A stretch of 64,000 bases of DNA from Leptodontidium sp. MPI-SDFR-AT-0119 (taxonomy: Eukaryota > Ascomycota > Leotiomycetes > Helotiales > Leptodontidiaceae), in contig JAHLEZ010000002.1 in assembly GCA_020726505.1 (NCBI GenBank), positions 434,001-498,000 on the forward strand, in the 5' to 3' direction. Below, piece by piece: positions 9,033 through 22,382 of this stretch. The translations under genes and the position numbers were made by a program. The notes below the pieces were generated by a model that ran no database searches, was not told the DNA's origin, and saw only the letters and a program-made list of their open reading frames with translations. How positions within the stretch are numbered: the stretch's first letter is position 1; every line of letters begins with the position of its first letter.

Positions 9033-12000
9033 CTATTGCAAGTCCCAATCTCCTTTCTCCCGCATAGTCTTATACCACTCCTTAACATACGGTAATGCAA
9101 CATGCAGTCCATAAGGATCTTTCTCCCACTGTAGTTTCGGAGGGGGCAACCCCGTCTCCTCAAGACAAGTTGCAGTAAGCTCCGCCAGGGTCCCACCGCG
9201 ATCATAAACTCTACCCTCATATTCCTTCGTTCTCGCCGCCACAATCTCCTCCCTCCTGGCTTTCGTAGCCCCCTCATCAACAACGAACGTGTTCCCATCC
9301 ACTATAACCCCATAATTCTCCTTGGCACCCTTGACAGTGACGAGCTTGCGAGCAACTTCCATCGCAACGATCTCCGCTGGTCGAGTAGTGGGGTCGCCTA
9401 AGCCACCACCACCCCAGGTAACCCACTCGAGGAGATCATTGGGCTGCACGCGGATGTGGTCGCATTTGCTGGGGAGGACTTCTATCTTTGGGTTTGGGGG
9501 ATCTGCGGAAGAGTAGCGGTAGATTTTCTTGAATGAGCGAGCACCGGGACTACCCCCGTTTATGCCCCAGGGTTTAGTGAACCATCGATCGTCGTGGATG
9601 CTGAACTCGCCGGCAGAGAGGAAGCGGTAGAGGGTGCCTGTTCACGACAGATTAGTCGAGGTCATGGAGACAAATTGTTTTGATGTTCAGGAGAGGAACT
9701 CACGCTGAGCATTTCCGCCTCGGTAGAACCCAGCACCTCCAGTGTCCGCGAGTGACTCGTTGGCTTCGATTCGCAAAGGGAAGTTGAGCTCGATGAACTC
9801 GGTTGGGACAGATTTAATAGCAGGGAAAAGACAATGACAGTCCGGCTACAGATCAAATTAGCTTCTTTTACGGTCCATTGCCAAACAATATGCGGTGAAT
9901 GATGATTTCGACCACAGATCGCAGAAATAGGACTTACTCCGTCTCCAATCGGTCGAGCTGGAACCCCACCGAAGCCGATCTGGTAAAGTTGGTACCACTC
10001 GCCATTGGGCTTGAAGCCTGAGTAGAAGAAATGTGGCGAGTCGGAGAACCCCGCAGCAGCTCTGTATTCTGGGCTTCGCTGGCCCATCAAAGCCTGGATG
10101 ATATCCATCGTTCTACCTAGGAAATGCGTTCGACAGCTCAAAGCCGCTGGCCTAACTGGTCGCAGTAGGGAGCCCTCGGGTGTAATTATATCCAACAGAT
10201 CGTGAAATCTATCATTGACGACGCAAAACGGATCGAAGACTGCCAAGAGGTAGTAGCCAACGAACATCTTGAACATAGTGGTCGACAGGTAGAAGTTAAT
10301 TGATGTCTGGCTTTGAGGGCTTGTTCCGGAGAAGTCAAAGACGAGCTTTCCTTCTTTCTTTTGCATTGTGCAGGTAATTGCATAGGGCCCAACACCTTGG
10401 CCGTCGTCATCGACGAAGTCAGTAAATGTGGATGGCTCAGTTCCAATTTGGGTATCGATCAATTTCATGATTCCAGAACGGTTTCTAGCAAGAAGCTCGT
10501 TACAAGAGGCGGTATACACACTGGCGTAGATTAGTCGGAGGCTCTGGGTGGACAGCGGAAGGAAACAAATAGATCGTATGACCTTGGGAGGAAGGCTTAC
10601 TTTGGACCGAATCTCTCATTTAGCTCACAGACTCTTGTTGCAGCCGTCCGGCAAGCAGCCACCAGAGCAGTCAGGTCGCTTCGGAACCAATCCGGTTGAC
10701 GAGAATTTCGGCAGAAGACGTCTACCATTGCAGAATTGAACGTTCCTTTTGAGTAGAGCTTGACCGTTGGGATCTGCAGTCCGTCTTCGAAGATCGATGT
10801 GGCATTGATAGACATGCTGCCTGGCACTTTCCCACCCACATCTCTATTTCGAAGTCAGTTCAAAAGGTTTGCTGAGACCAGAGAAGGGTAACTCACGTCA
10901 TATGCCCGAAATTCGCAGCCCAACCTACGATATCGCCCTTGTAATGAATGGGCAGTAAGACAATCACATCGTTCAGATGCGTTACCGCGCCGCTGATCTC
11001 ATACACATCGTTGGTGACGAAGACATCACCCTCTTCAATGGTACCTTTCCACGAGCCCAGAAACTGTCCAATAAAACTGCCAAACCGGCCGACTAACATC
11101 TTGCCTTCCTTGTTCGTGATGACATTGAATTCATCTTGCTGATCTCGAATGGCAGGGGACATGCTGCACCGCAACATAAGAGTATCCATTTCATTTCTGA
11201 TCGATTGCAAGGATGACGAGATGAGTGTTGGAATAAGTGGCGAGTGATTAACAAGTTTTTGAGCGGTCTCCCAGTCTAGCTCTGCGATGTCGCCCGTGAG
11301 ATTCGTGCTTTCGTGGGGGTGGATGAGAATGTTGCCGTAGGAATCGATTTCACCGTAGAAGCCAGGGAGAATGAGAGTATTTGAGTCCATCTCAGAAATA
11401 ACACAAGGTCCATTGACCTTGTAGCCACATTTCGAGATCTTTGCTCTGTCCCAGAAGATCGCTTCGAGTCGTTCGCCTTCCGTGCTTATCATTTTGCGGC
11501 TGACGATGGCACCATCTGGAGGAGTCTCGCCAGCATTGCCTGATGTCTCGATGGATGTGATTTCCGTATCTGGGGATCCGTCCGTGACAATCGCGCCAAG
11601 TCTCATGATTTCCAATGCGAACGAAGGAAGACTGAAACTGAATTGTTGCTCGTGTGCGGCATCGAATCGCTTCTTCACTGCTTCGACAAACAGCGCTGGC
11701 TCTAATTTCAATTCCTCCTCCAGGAACGGAATGCTCAAGGTCAAAGCCTGGCCTTTGTACCTGAGATCTGCCTCAAATGCCGTGGTAAGTATGGCCGAAG
11801 ATCCAGTCCCCAAGGCCTTGAACATGACCTCGCTGCAGCCGCCCTTCAATTTTTGAAGTGACTCCCAGAGCTCGGTTGGGCTCGCATCAGTAAGGAGTTT
11901 GATGTAGGAAGCCGATTGTTCATGGCTCAATTTGGTCGTCGCATCTCCTTGTGCACAAAGTACTCCCGGTGCTGGAGGGATGATGACTGGCCATGCTCCA

Positions 12001-13646
12001 AGCAACTTGCCAACAGCGTTGGCATGAAGAGGTCCAGCGCCTCCGAAGGCAACTAGAGAGAAATCCTCAGGGTTGTAGCCTTGTTCTACCGATACGATTC
12101 TGAGGGCATTGTACATCCTCTCATTGACCAAATTGTAGATTCCTTGGGCAGTTTGATCGGTACTGAGGCCCATCTGACCGGCTACCCTTTCAACAGCAGC
12201 TGTGGCAGCCGAAATGTCGAGAGGAAATGCCCCTCCGAGAAGTTTGTCTGGTAGATAGCCAAGAACAACATTCGCATCTGTGACAGTTGCGTTCGTGCCT
12301 CCTTTCCCATAACAAGTTGGCCCAGGATTAGCTCCAGAGGATTCCGGCCCCACTCTGAGAGTTGAGGTAAGTTCTACATATTGTGCAATAGACCCACCAC
12401 CCGCTCCCACCGTCCTGGGAAATTGTCAGCGGCTGGAATCAGAGCAGTACTTGACACTCACTGTACATCTACAGATGGTGCTCGAACAGTCAACGAGTCT
12501 ATTGCTGTTTCTCGACGCAAGGCTGGACTTCCATTCGAAATGAGGGCACAATCTGTGGAAGTACCTCCCATATCCAAGGTTATCAAATTTCGGTACTTCG
12601 TCTTCTTAGCAACGACATCAGCTACACCACGGACCCCACCAGCAGGTCCTGACCTGACGCTCTTTAGTATGTTTTCCATTCTTGGTTTCCGCCCACTTAC
12701 ATTAGAATATTCACCGGCAATTCTCCTGCCAGATCCAAAGTAGTCAAGCCGCCATCACTCTTCAAGATCCGGATTGTCTCGCTATCTTCTTTCAACAGCA
12801 TCGACAGATTGGCCAAGTACTTCTTCACAACCGGCTTCACGATAGCATTCGCACTCGCAGTGACCGTCCTCTCATACTCGCCCACCTCAGGCAACACATC
12901 AGCTGAACATACAATTTCCACGTCTGGGCCGAGCTCCTCTCGTAAAATTTTGGCTACAGTCTGCTCGTGTGCTGCGTTTTGGTAGGAATTGAGGAGACTG
13001 ATTGTCACCGCTTCAGGCTTCTGCTTTTTGAGATGCGCCAGATCTTCTCGGAGCTTGGCTTCGTTGATTGGAGTTACAATATTGCCATCCGCGACATCAT
13101 GCCTTCACATTGCGCAGTGCTTTCAAGAGGCACAATGGGAGGAGGTGGGACGAAGTTGATCCATGCTCCTAGTCCGCCTGGGATTTGTGATCTTCGCACG
13201 GAGAGGACATCTTTGTGTCCAGATGTTACGACCAATGCTGTTCTAGCTCCTTTGCCTTCTAGGACTGCATTGGTTCCTGTGATGGGAGTGAGCACAGTCT
13301 CTTAGCATCAAACAAGTGAAAATAACTCACCGACCGTTGTGCCGTGATGAATACTCTCAAACTGGCCATCCCACCCGTACAGACTCTTCAATTCCTCTCG
13401 CGCTTTCAAGATGCCGTTCTTGACGCCGATACTCTGATCGTGACTTGTTGATGGAACCTTCGTTCGAACTGTCTTGCCTTCAGGTGTGAAGACACAAACA
13501 TCCGTGAATGTTCCCTAATTGCCATATGTCAGTGATCATTTAAAATGCAGGTGGCATGGACGCAATTCGGGTCCTAGCTAGAAACATACCCCTACGTCAA
13601 CACCAAGACGATATCCAGTCCCTTTCATTGACCCCGCGTCTCCCAT
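9033..13646 (-). CDS. 5-oxoprolinase / hydantoinase-type HyuA-HyuB fusion, with one missing base
   Basis: Nine exons: 13646-13590, 13514-13331, 13276-12701, 12659-12462, 12414-10897, 10843-10601, 10520-9938, 9845-9704 and 9637-9033. All intron phases agree if a single base is restored near 13096, giving about 1,368 residues, the size of the fused eukaryotic enzymes. The HyuA half has GVDVGGTFTD near residue 15, HHGTTVGTNA, DMGGTSTDCA near 300 and GAGGGSIA. The HyuB half starts near residue 714 and has NDVY...THLND, NFGHMTDVGG, DFSGTSPQ, GGAGFYRGG and WGGGGLGDP. The family opens cyclic amides such as 5-oxo-L-proline using ATP, in the cytosol as part of glutathione turnover. The exact substrate cannot be read from the sequence. 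As given, the frame breaks after residue ~147 in exon 3, so the copy is either freshly mutated or misread. Confidence 0.88.
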
Positions 13647-14769
13647 TTTGATGATGCTACAAATAGCCACACACACAATGTAAGTACGGATGATACAACC
13701 TTAGGAGAGATATACCAGACTGTGGATGAGAGATAATGGAGATATATACCCATCCACTCTCGACGCTCAATGATGTAAGCCAGGGGATCCCAACTTTCTC
13801 ACCTACCTAGCTATCTATCGGTATCTGGACGATACCCCTTCATCGATAGAGATATGGGGAGCCCAGAGCTGGGCTACAGCTGGAGTATATCGGAATTCCG
13901 ACCATGGACCTCTTATCATGATGCTTGTGCACTTCGTCCCATCAATCTCGTCTCATTGGATGCTGCACTTAAGTTCGAGAGTGGAGGGTTTGGTAGGCCG
14001 AGGTGCATGACTAAGCGACTATCAATCTTCTTTGGAAAAAGAAAACGTTGTACTGGCAATGTAGTCCTTTTATTACCCGAGTCTTAGGGTCAACTTGAGT
14101 AGAACTTAAGCACCCACAGTTTTCTAAAGTCAAAAATGCTACAAATAAAAATATCATCGACTACCTTGCCTTGCTCATTTGGCGTTGCTGTCACGTGAAA
14201 ATCTGACCCATGACACTCCTCCTCAGGCCCGCCTCCGAGGATTGGATATCATGATATCAATTCTTAGGTATACGACTAGTAAAGCATCAATTTCACTTCA
14301 TATATTTTGCGCTTATCTTAATTTTCAGAAATAAAAAGGCAACTTGAGGTGATCATAAGTCGTTCCTTTCTCGCTTCGGAGAGTTATTAAATCAGCAAAT
14401 GCTGTACTTGTAAGATGGAAACGAATCCAGCTTCTGGTCCCATCAAAAGAATCTGATTCCTCCATTCTCGGGGAGTTGGATTCAACAAGTCATTCTTCGA
14501 TTACAGCCGAGAGCTTCTGTCCATCCTGCAAGAGCATGGCGGGCAATTTGGAGAACTACATCTGAGCGTAAGTGACTCAAAGAAAGCTCAGTAACGGAAC
14601 ATGTATGCAAGACAAAGAGCTGTGGATTAATACTTCACGGACTTCAGGTCTCAGACTTCATATCACTTTTCTTCGATAGGTAACTAAAAGCAAGGACCAG
14701 ACTGGACAGTTTTGCCATGTTTTTTATTGCCGTTCACTAGTTCCAGTTTAATTTATCGACAGCAAAATC
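13647..14769. other. Intergenic, upstream of HyuAB and downstream of GMC
   Basis: Holds the HyuAB promoter region and the 3' flank of the GMC gene. A short frame near 13854-14087 has no family features. No repeat or RNA gene is recognised. Confidence 0.5.
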
Positions 14770-17175
14770 TCAAATTGAGCAGGCACCACCCTCACCTTCA
14801 GAGGCCATTGTTAGAGCGGCCTTCTTGATGATATCGGCAGCCTGTTTATAAGTTAGCGGAAGTTCCACGCAAGAAATTACAATCTCAAGCATTCGTGGTT
14901 TGTAAGTGAGAACGATAGGGAAGCTTACCTTTTCTGCTACAGCATAAACCGTCGTCATCGTATGTGCAGCTGGCAAAATGGGCATCATACTCCCATCAAC
15001 GACGCGCAGGTTAGACGTTCCATAAACCTTCAGATTTCCATCCACAACGCCACCCTCTTCTCTCGCCCCCATCTTGCACGTCCCTGCTGGGTGGAAAAGA
15101 GTTCCCGCTGACCCTCGAACGAAAGCCTCGATATCTGCATCACTCACCACAGCTGCTCCTGGAACAATCTCCACGGGTGACAGACTTTCCATTGCTTTTG
15201 TGAGCATAAATCGACGCGCGAATCGCACTCCTTCTGTCAACCGTGCCACGTCAAGAGGATTACGAAGAATGGCCGGGTCTACCACTGGCGCCGTGAACAT
15301 GTCAGACGAAGATGCGAGCACTTCACCGCGGGAGAAGGGGGTTTGTAAGCCAAGCACACAAGCACCGCCGTCGTAAATCATTTCGAGCGAGGCACAACCA
15401 GATGACTCGATGCTCTCTGTCAATAGAGCATGCTCTGCGGTATAGCCGGCTAATCAAGAATTAGTACTTCCATTTTCAAATGGCTAAGAATCAGAACAAG
15501 AGATCCGATTTCGCTTCTGGGATTGTGGAGCGGGCCAATCTGAGAAAGACATACCTGCGACAGTGGCTGGGGTATTCGGGTACAGGAAAGCAGCAGGATC
15601 TTGGGTAGATGCTTGGGTCTGGATAGCAGCGGACTGGTTCGAAAACATGTTCATTGGTAGAAAGAACAGAAAGTCGCCGGTGGGACTTGAGTAGGGTCCG
15701 GTACGGTTTGCGTCGTACTCGGCTCGGGCCTGAGCAGCAAAATCTGCGTCTCTGGTCAGTCTCCCAGAGGTGACCGTCTCATTGGTACTGTCCACCACGA
15801 CCAAGGCGACGTGGTCGTGCAAATTCTGTCCAACACCGGGAAGATCAACGACGGTGGTGATGTTGAGTGACGATAGGTGGCTGGCCGATCCAATCCCGGA
15901 TACTTGTAGAAGTTGCGGTGTATGAATGGTTCCTGCTGCTGCGATTACCTCTCTATCGACTGCTACGGTCGAGCGGGGACCTGAAGCGGTGCTTCCAAAC
16001 TGATGGTTGCAAGAGTTAGCCGTGGCATTTACAACCAACTCACTATCGCGGGTTCTTGTGGTAATCTTACCTCAACGCCAGAGACTGTTACTTCCTCAGT
16101 TCTGTTCTCACTCTTCTGTATCAGAAGTCGAGTGACTGTGTTACCAGTGATGATGTGCAGATTCGGTCTTGCACTTGCCGTGTTCCAGTAAGCCTCCTGA
16201 GCAGATGACCGTGTAATAGTAACCGGATCCTGATTGTGTGGACACCAATAGCCTCCAATTGGACTACCATTTGCTTGGTCCAATGTAGTTGGGATACCCA
16301 ACTCCCGTCCAGCCTCGAGTAGATTCCCTGTCATTATTGAGAAGATGTTCTATGTACTACGCAGAGGACGACGGATTCAAAAGGTATCTTACTAGTTGCG
16401 GGATAAATGAATGGAGAATAGCTGACTTTCACATATCCATTTTCCCCGTGTGCAGAAGGATCGGAAGTGGTGTTCCATTCTGCGACCATCGCTGTCGAGG
16501 GTGGTGTGTACTGCTCATTCTACATATGGAATGACATCAGTGAATGCTGGGGAAAATGACAACTTGATATATTCCCACAGTACCTTTTTGAAGTATGGCA
16601 GCAAATCTTCGAATCCCCAACCTTCATTCCCCAGTGCTGACCAGCGATCGTAATCGCACTTGGAGCCGCGATCGAAGACCATGCGGTTGAGTTTGGTTGA
16701 CCCGCCGACAACCTTGCCCAAAGGAATCGAGACTGAACGATTATTGACTGCTGCGGTCGGAGCATATGTGATATTCCAGTCGTATTGAGTGCCTACAGCG
16801 CCTCCCGCAAGGCCAGGAATGGTTACTATGTCTTCTTGTTTGTCGCTACACACGAGAAACATTAGCACAAAACTTTGACTTTGGTTTCGAGGATCTTACA
16901 AATTTCCTGCTTCAATCACCAGAACTGTGACACCTGTAAAGATACACTCGTTAATCAAGTTTTCCGCTACATGACCTGATCTGGTACGCACTACTGTCTT
17001 CCGAGAGCCTATTTGCTACTGTGAGCCCAGAAGCGCCGGCTCCAATAATCACATAGTCGTAACTCGGACGCAAATCTGTTTCTTTTACGTATGCCGCACG
17101 ACGAAATGACGGGGCTGCGTGTGTGAATGGCAATGCGAACGATATCGCACTTGCCAGATGAGTGATCGACTTCAT
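14770..17175 (-). CDS. Secreted GMC oxidoreductase (aryl-alcohol/glucose-oxidase-like flavoenzyme)
   Basis: A multi-exon FAD-dependent alcohol oxidase or dehydrogenase of roughly 600 residues. It starts with a signal peptide (MKSITHLASAISFALPFTHA), then the dinucleotide-binding motif VIIGAGASGLTVANRL. GMC signature 1 follows (GKVVGGSTKLNRMVFDRG), then signature 2 (AAAGTIHTPQLLQVSGIG). The catalytic pair sits near the C terminus: the His in FHPAGTCKMG and the His in PAAHTMTTVYAVAEK. His at the second site is usual in aryl-alcohol and glucose oxidases. The first donor (16991) and the last small intron, which splits AVAEK from AADIIKKAALT, are clear. I saw no frame break. Oxidase versus dehydrogenase and the substrate are open. 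Confidence 0.88.
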
Positions 17176-18041
17176 TTCGACTGTTCACTAAGCTTCTGAT
17201 AGAAAAGAATGTGAGATTCAAAAACGGAAAGTGATGAACAAGAGTGATCGTCACTGTGCTTTACAAGCCTTCGTCCGAATATATAAACTATGAAAGAGAT
17301 GAAACTCAATCCTCCCACCCGGCATCCAGGGACACCGAACCTGACCAGTGCCAACTTTCAATGTATCAACCTTTTGAAGATGACAAAAAAACGTGGTCGG
17401 CAGTTCAGTTGGGACGAATGCCAGCAAACCTTAATTTTAGAATGAGAATGAGATCGGCAGTTAATTTCTGACGAATGCCAATGAACCTTAAACTTGAACT
17501 GGCCAAACAATCGGCTGGATAATAGGCATCAAGGAACCGATGAACCAAAACAAGAAGAGAGGTTTTGAGGTTGGGAAGGTGACGTCGTTTTACCCCTGGA
17601 GTTAACCCTAATTGAGACGCAGTTGAGGATTCCCACGAGGTCAACTAGTAACTTACGATGGCCTGCCAGATCTTTTCTCGCTTATCGTTCGTTGCTTGAA
17701 TGCTTTTCGCAGTACCCATCATTGATAAAGCTGATCCCGATTCCACATTAGATCAGGTGTAGATATTATTAGACAAGTTAATACGATCAATCATGCTTTG
17801 GGGATAAATAGAGTAGTACCCCTTTCATAAAACCTAATTCACGCTTCCACCTCCCCCGCAGATAGAGTGCAAGAGGGTTTCTAGTTCAAGTTCCTTCGCA
17901 TGTGGGGCCTCTACGTGGGTGGGGCCCACATAATCTCGATCTTTTCATGCGGATTCGGGAACAAGGACCTTGGATGCTGGCTGGCTTATCGCTCTTGATC
18001 TATATCATGTATAAACTGCTTGATCCTAGCGAAAAGATCAT
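17176..18041. other. Gene-poor stretch upstream of the GMC gene
   Basis: Contains the GMC promoter region and an imperfect direct repeat around GACGAATGCCA (17413 and 17471 regions). No gene is supported. Confidence 0.45.
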
Positions 18042-18205
18042 GTACGATAGGGGGTTGACAGTGGGTCTCGTCACCCCTTGTACGGCAGTAAAGTAATTCT
18101 TCCAATCAACAATCTGAAATTCTAGAATTTTCTCCACAAGTTTCCTTGTATGTTAAGGCAGAAACTAGGGGGGTGACGAGACCCACTGTCAACCCCCTTT
18201 CGTAC
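18042..18205. repeat. MITE-like hairpin element, unit 1
   Basis: 36-base arms at 18042-18077 and 18170-18205 are reverse complements with one mismatch, around a 92-base loop. GTAC stands at both ends (18042-18045, 18202-18205) and may be a 4-bp target duplication, leaving a 156-bp element with tips GAAAGGGGGTT. There is no coding capacity. Confidence 0.75.
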
Positions 18206-18365
18206 GAAAGGGGGTTTCAGGTGGGTCTCGTCCACCGTTGTAAGTAGCAAGGAAATATATTCCATAGAACATTTGTCAAATGCTCTGGTATGCCCCAAAA
18301 ATTTCCTGGATTGGCAAGAGCAAATACAGGGCTGGACGAACCCCACCTGAAACCCCCTTTCGTAC
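18202..18365. repeat. MITE-like hairpin element, unit 2, adjoining unit 1
   Basis: Arms at 18202-18234 and 18333-18365 match as reverse complements at 31 of 33 bases, around a 98-base loop. It shares the central GTAC with unit 1 and again ends in GTAC (18362-18365), so it is also 156 bp between GTACs. Tips and arms resemble unit 1 but differ in the middle of the arm; the loops are only loosely similar. Confidence 0.75.
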
Positions 18366-19847
18366 GAAAGGTACCTAGCATGGAGATGACGGTCGAACGA
18401 CTCCCACTCTCCTCCAGAGTATTAAGCGAAGGGCAAATAACAAAGCGTTGGACATGAGCTAGATCCTGCGTGGCTGAGCTTCATAATCCGATCTTCCAGC
18501 TAAGCATTGTGCTAAGTGCCGTGATGTCGTGGAGTGCCAGCGCAGTAGTAGTGTATTCCTTCAATTCGGTTGAAACATTTAGCTTCTAGCTTCTTAGACG
18601 CTTGAAACTTCTTCCCTGTGGACAATTGTACCTCGGCACTGCTCTGTCTCAATTACAAACAGCGGCCGCTTTCCCAGAATTTAGATTTACTGCTCGGATT
18701 CTAGACTTATCTTAGTATTCTTCGAGAAGCTGGTGGTTTAATCAATCGATCATAAGTGGCCTGCAGACTTGTTATTGACTTACCAAGCAACAAGTTTGGG
18801 GCGAGGTCGCACGAAGTCAAACTTGAAGGGAATACCTCGTCTAACAAAAGGAATATAACATTGCTAGGTCGCTTTAAGCATAAACAAATACCTCAAATTA
18901 AAGTGTCGATATTAATGTGTGGGCTCACGAAACTGCGACTCTCGAAATCAACAGTTTTCCTAATTAAAAAGCCACACCTACTACCCATCTGACAGTCACA
19001 TCTGTTTTCTGGGAGGAGAGCAAGCAATAGCAGAGCATCATTGTAAAGACTCTTACTTTTAAAGCCATTATGATGTTTAAATTAGTGTGCACATCACGCG
19101 GGAACTAAATAGAAAGAATTTCCCCCAGAGCTCGTTTTCGAGATTTGCAAGTTATGATATAAATTTTAACTATTGGATATATGGCCCCTTTGGTATTAAA
19201 CTTATCTGCACACATTCCTCTTTTCGTTGTTATTGTGAAGAAGCTGATCTGAGGCCAACTTAAGCCCCTTTTTCCATTGCTTACGACCTCGCTTCCTTAT
19301 TTCCTCTTGTCATGATGCTTGAGAATTCACTACGCTGTAGAATGGAAAAAACACGTATATGTCACATCTACGACTGAGGTCAGAGAAAGAAAACTATCTT
19401 CCCAGTCAGATGTATATCCCGTAACACCAAAACTCAACTACTCCAGTTTCATGATTTCATCCCATGAACTGCAATTCTACACCATAAACAGACAGAAGAA
19501 GGTAGCACCACCTCTCTCTCGACTAACCCGTGCATCAACCCCCCCCCTCCCCCCCCTCCCCCCCTTCCCAAAAAGACCAACTCACATATTCCAATAAGCA
19601 TGAACAGAAATAGCATGGCATTAAATACTGTAGGTCTAGCTCTACATACACCCACACCCAATTACCACTAGCTCCGGGGTATAAATCTAATAATCCGATC
19701 CGATCCATCAATCATTAGGTAGGAAGTGGGCTAAGTCTCCTCCACTCCGTCCAGTCGGCTACCCAGCCGAGTAATCCCCCACCACCCCCAAGCCAAGCCA
19801 AACACCGTGGAAATGCATCATCTCGTTATCCGTGCTCCTCCGTTTGC
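18366..19847. other. Gene-poor AT-rich stretch with a C-rich tract
   Basis: No gene is supported. A low-complexity run of C with few T occurs at about 19539-19567. The right end is the 3' flank of the LRO1 gene. Confidence 0.5.
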
Positions 19848-21848
19848 TTACAAGTACTCCTCCTCTTCATACACCTTAACATTATCCGCATACTCCTTGA
19901 TATTACTAACCACGAACTCCCCAATCTCCTCTCCTTTCCCGGCTGCAACCCGAAGAATCAGATCATTCAAACTCTGTCTACCGAGGATATCGACATGGTC
20001 CCCAGTATTCGGTCCACCGCGGGGACTGAACCTGTCAGGTTCGTGAGGCATCTCGTATACCTTGATCTGTACACCGGCGGGGTTGTAGCGGTGGATGTTC
20101 CAGCCTTTATTGCACATGTATCCTGTGGACAGGAGGGGGACTGTGCCGTCGCCTTCGCCGAGAATGACGCCGTGGTCGATATTTCCTTGAGAGAGGGTCG
20201 TGTCGATTGTAATGTTCAGTGACGACAGCGGGTTAGTGTCTGTGCGGTAGAAGTAGGATCGTTCGGTTGGTTTACCGATTCCTGTTCTTGTGAGTTTCCC
20301 GTCTTTTTAGACATTTAGATCACTTACCATAGAAACAATAGATCTTCAAGTTAGGAGCAAGAGGTAGTCGAGTTTCCAGAGGATTGATCCACTTCTTCTG
20401 ATCCTTCTCGTTTGCCTCCACTTCTGCGGTAGTGTGCGCTACTCCATGCGAATAGCTTCCTCGCACAGAGTCTTGATACCACTGCTCCGTGGTATTCATC
20501 AGATATGCCATACTGTCCTCGAGCGTCAAGTTCCGGTATTCCGAGGTGCCGTTGTAATGTTTGAAATTCAAGAATTTCCCATAGCTGACATTCTGGCCCG
20601 GAGCATCATCTGGTGCCCATGTTGAGTTGCCCCAGACAGCGTTTCCACCAATCGGTAGCATAGAGCTGATACCTGGCATGGCTCTGAATATCTCCGCACG
20701 TTCTTCCCGACTCAAGAATTTCTCCAAGCCGTACACAGCAAAAGCGTTCAGCTGGGCTGTGTCTTTCATCTCGCCCGAAAGTACCGCTGGCAGCCCCTTT
20801 AAAGCTCCTAGCATGCATCCACTGACATTGATCCACGATCCAATGTACTTGTCCACCCAGTCGTCTCCACCATTCCCTCCCTCCTTAGCCGCTACCCAGT
20901 GGAAGAAGTAGAATAGAACTTGACTTCCCATAGAATGAGAGACCAGCACAACCTTCTGTCCCGTAGTCTTGTATGCCATCTCACAGTACATCTGTAATCT
21001 CGTGAAGTACGAATCCCTAACCTCCAGATTCTTATATGAGAGTCTCCAGTCATAAGCAGCCGTATAAGAATTGTCCGGATCGTATCCAATAGTCGCCAGA
21101 TTCTCGAGAATCTTACTCCAGATCCAGTATCCGGTAATGAAGAAGTCCGCCGCATCGAAACCTTGCGCTGCTCGCAACTTGATCCCACCCGCGGGGTCGA
21201 GACCCGTGTATTTGTCCAACATGATATGTTTCTTCCAGCCTTCCTTATCCAGCACCAGCGCCCGCATCATGCTCCAACTCCCCCATAATCGTTTCCTGAA
21301 GTATTGTCGTGAGCTATTCGTTGTCCCCCATGACTCAAGACCCGTAGATATAACACCAGGCACCATAACGACAGGGTGTTTAGCCCGCACTCCTTGCGCC
21401 ACAAGGTTCAGTCCAACAGAAAAAGAATCGTAATTAACCGCCTCCCTCTCCCCCTTCTGCAGAACCATCAGCCCAGCTCCATTCTCCCCTTCACCATAGC
21501 AGACTTCAAAATACATACCGCCAAATCCCTAGCATCCTTCACAAAGCCCGCAGGCAGCACATCCATCAAGCTATCCATACTCAGATCCCCAAACTCCGGG
21601 AAATCAATCAGGTCACTCCTGCCTGCAAAGAAACCCGCGGCCAGAATCCCAAACAACCCGCCCAGGACGAAGATGAAGCCATTCCTACGCTTGGTCTTGG
21701 CCTTCTGCTGCTTGTGTTTTTGAGGGCGCTCGCTGTCGTCGTGGATTATCTTCGAGACGGGCGCGAGTTGTACTTCTTCGGCTTTGGCGGGTGAGTCGTC
21801 GCGTGCGGGAGGGTCTTTCTTGCCTCGGTTGCGTAGGAAGGAAGACAT
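19848..21848 (-). CDS. LRO1: Phospholipid:diacylglycerol acyltransferase (LRO1/PDAT)
   Basis: Three exons, 21848-21519, 21456-20328 and 20281-19848, give 630 residues, normal for PDAT. The enzyme moves an acyl group from a phospholipid to diacylglycerol to make triacylglycerol at the ER. The N terminus is basic and cytosolic, followed by one membrane segment (about 54-74, GFIFVLGGLFGILAAGFFAG) and a lumenal LCAT-type alpha/beta hydrolase domain. The nucleophile Ser is in VSHSMGSQV (about 283), the Asp in GDGTVPLLSTG (about 534) and the His in GDHVDILG (about 582). The oxyanion-side HPVVMVPGVISTGLESW is also present. Both introns are short with good branch points. The start fits because the single TM anchor follows at the usual distance. 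Confidence 0.93.
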
Positions 21849-22382
21849 GGTTATGTTGGCAGATGGTATGTATGTACAGGAAGAGTAAAGTGAGGAGAAG
21901 GGAATGGAGGAGAGAAAAGAGGTTATTGACGGTGAGTCGGCATGCTCGGTGACGAGTGTTCGTGTTGATTGAATGTTGCGAAGTTGCGAGGTGCCGCGTG
22001 CCAAAAGTTTAAAGTCAGAGCTACGTAATGTGGGTTTTAACCGCTGCCGGAGCAGTCGTCCCGATCCGTCCCCTGTCAGGCATGTGAAAGCAGGTGATCA
22101 TCGACAGGTACCATAGGACTGGGTATATAAGTACCTAGGTATTCGTATTCCTCTTTGTGGAGATATAATCTATTAACTTTTAATAAGATCTGGTGCCTGC
22201 TTTGCGATTTCTGATTTTGATAATCCGCAATGAGAAAGAACACTCCGGAATTTGGTGTTCAAGAGTTGCATTGTATTTGTCGCCATGAATACAAGTCCAA
22301 GTCTGCTTTACATGGACATCTGAAAGGTCAAGTGCATATGCCGCGCAAATGTACTGAAGCAAAGGGTATCTCCGAAACAAAT
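21849..22382. other. Intergenic between LRO1 and the DUF1917 gene
   Basis: LRO1 promoter side and 3' flank of the DUF1917 gene. Pyrimidine-rich leader sequence precedes the LRO1 ATG. No other gene is supported. Confidence 0.5.
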
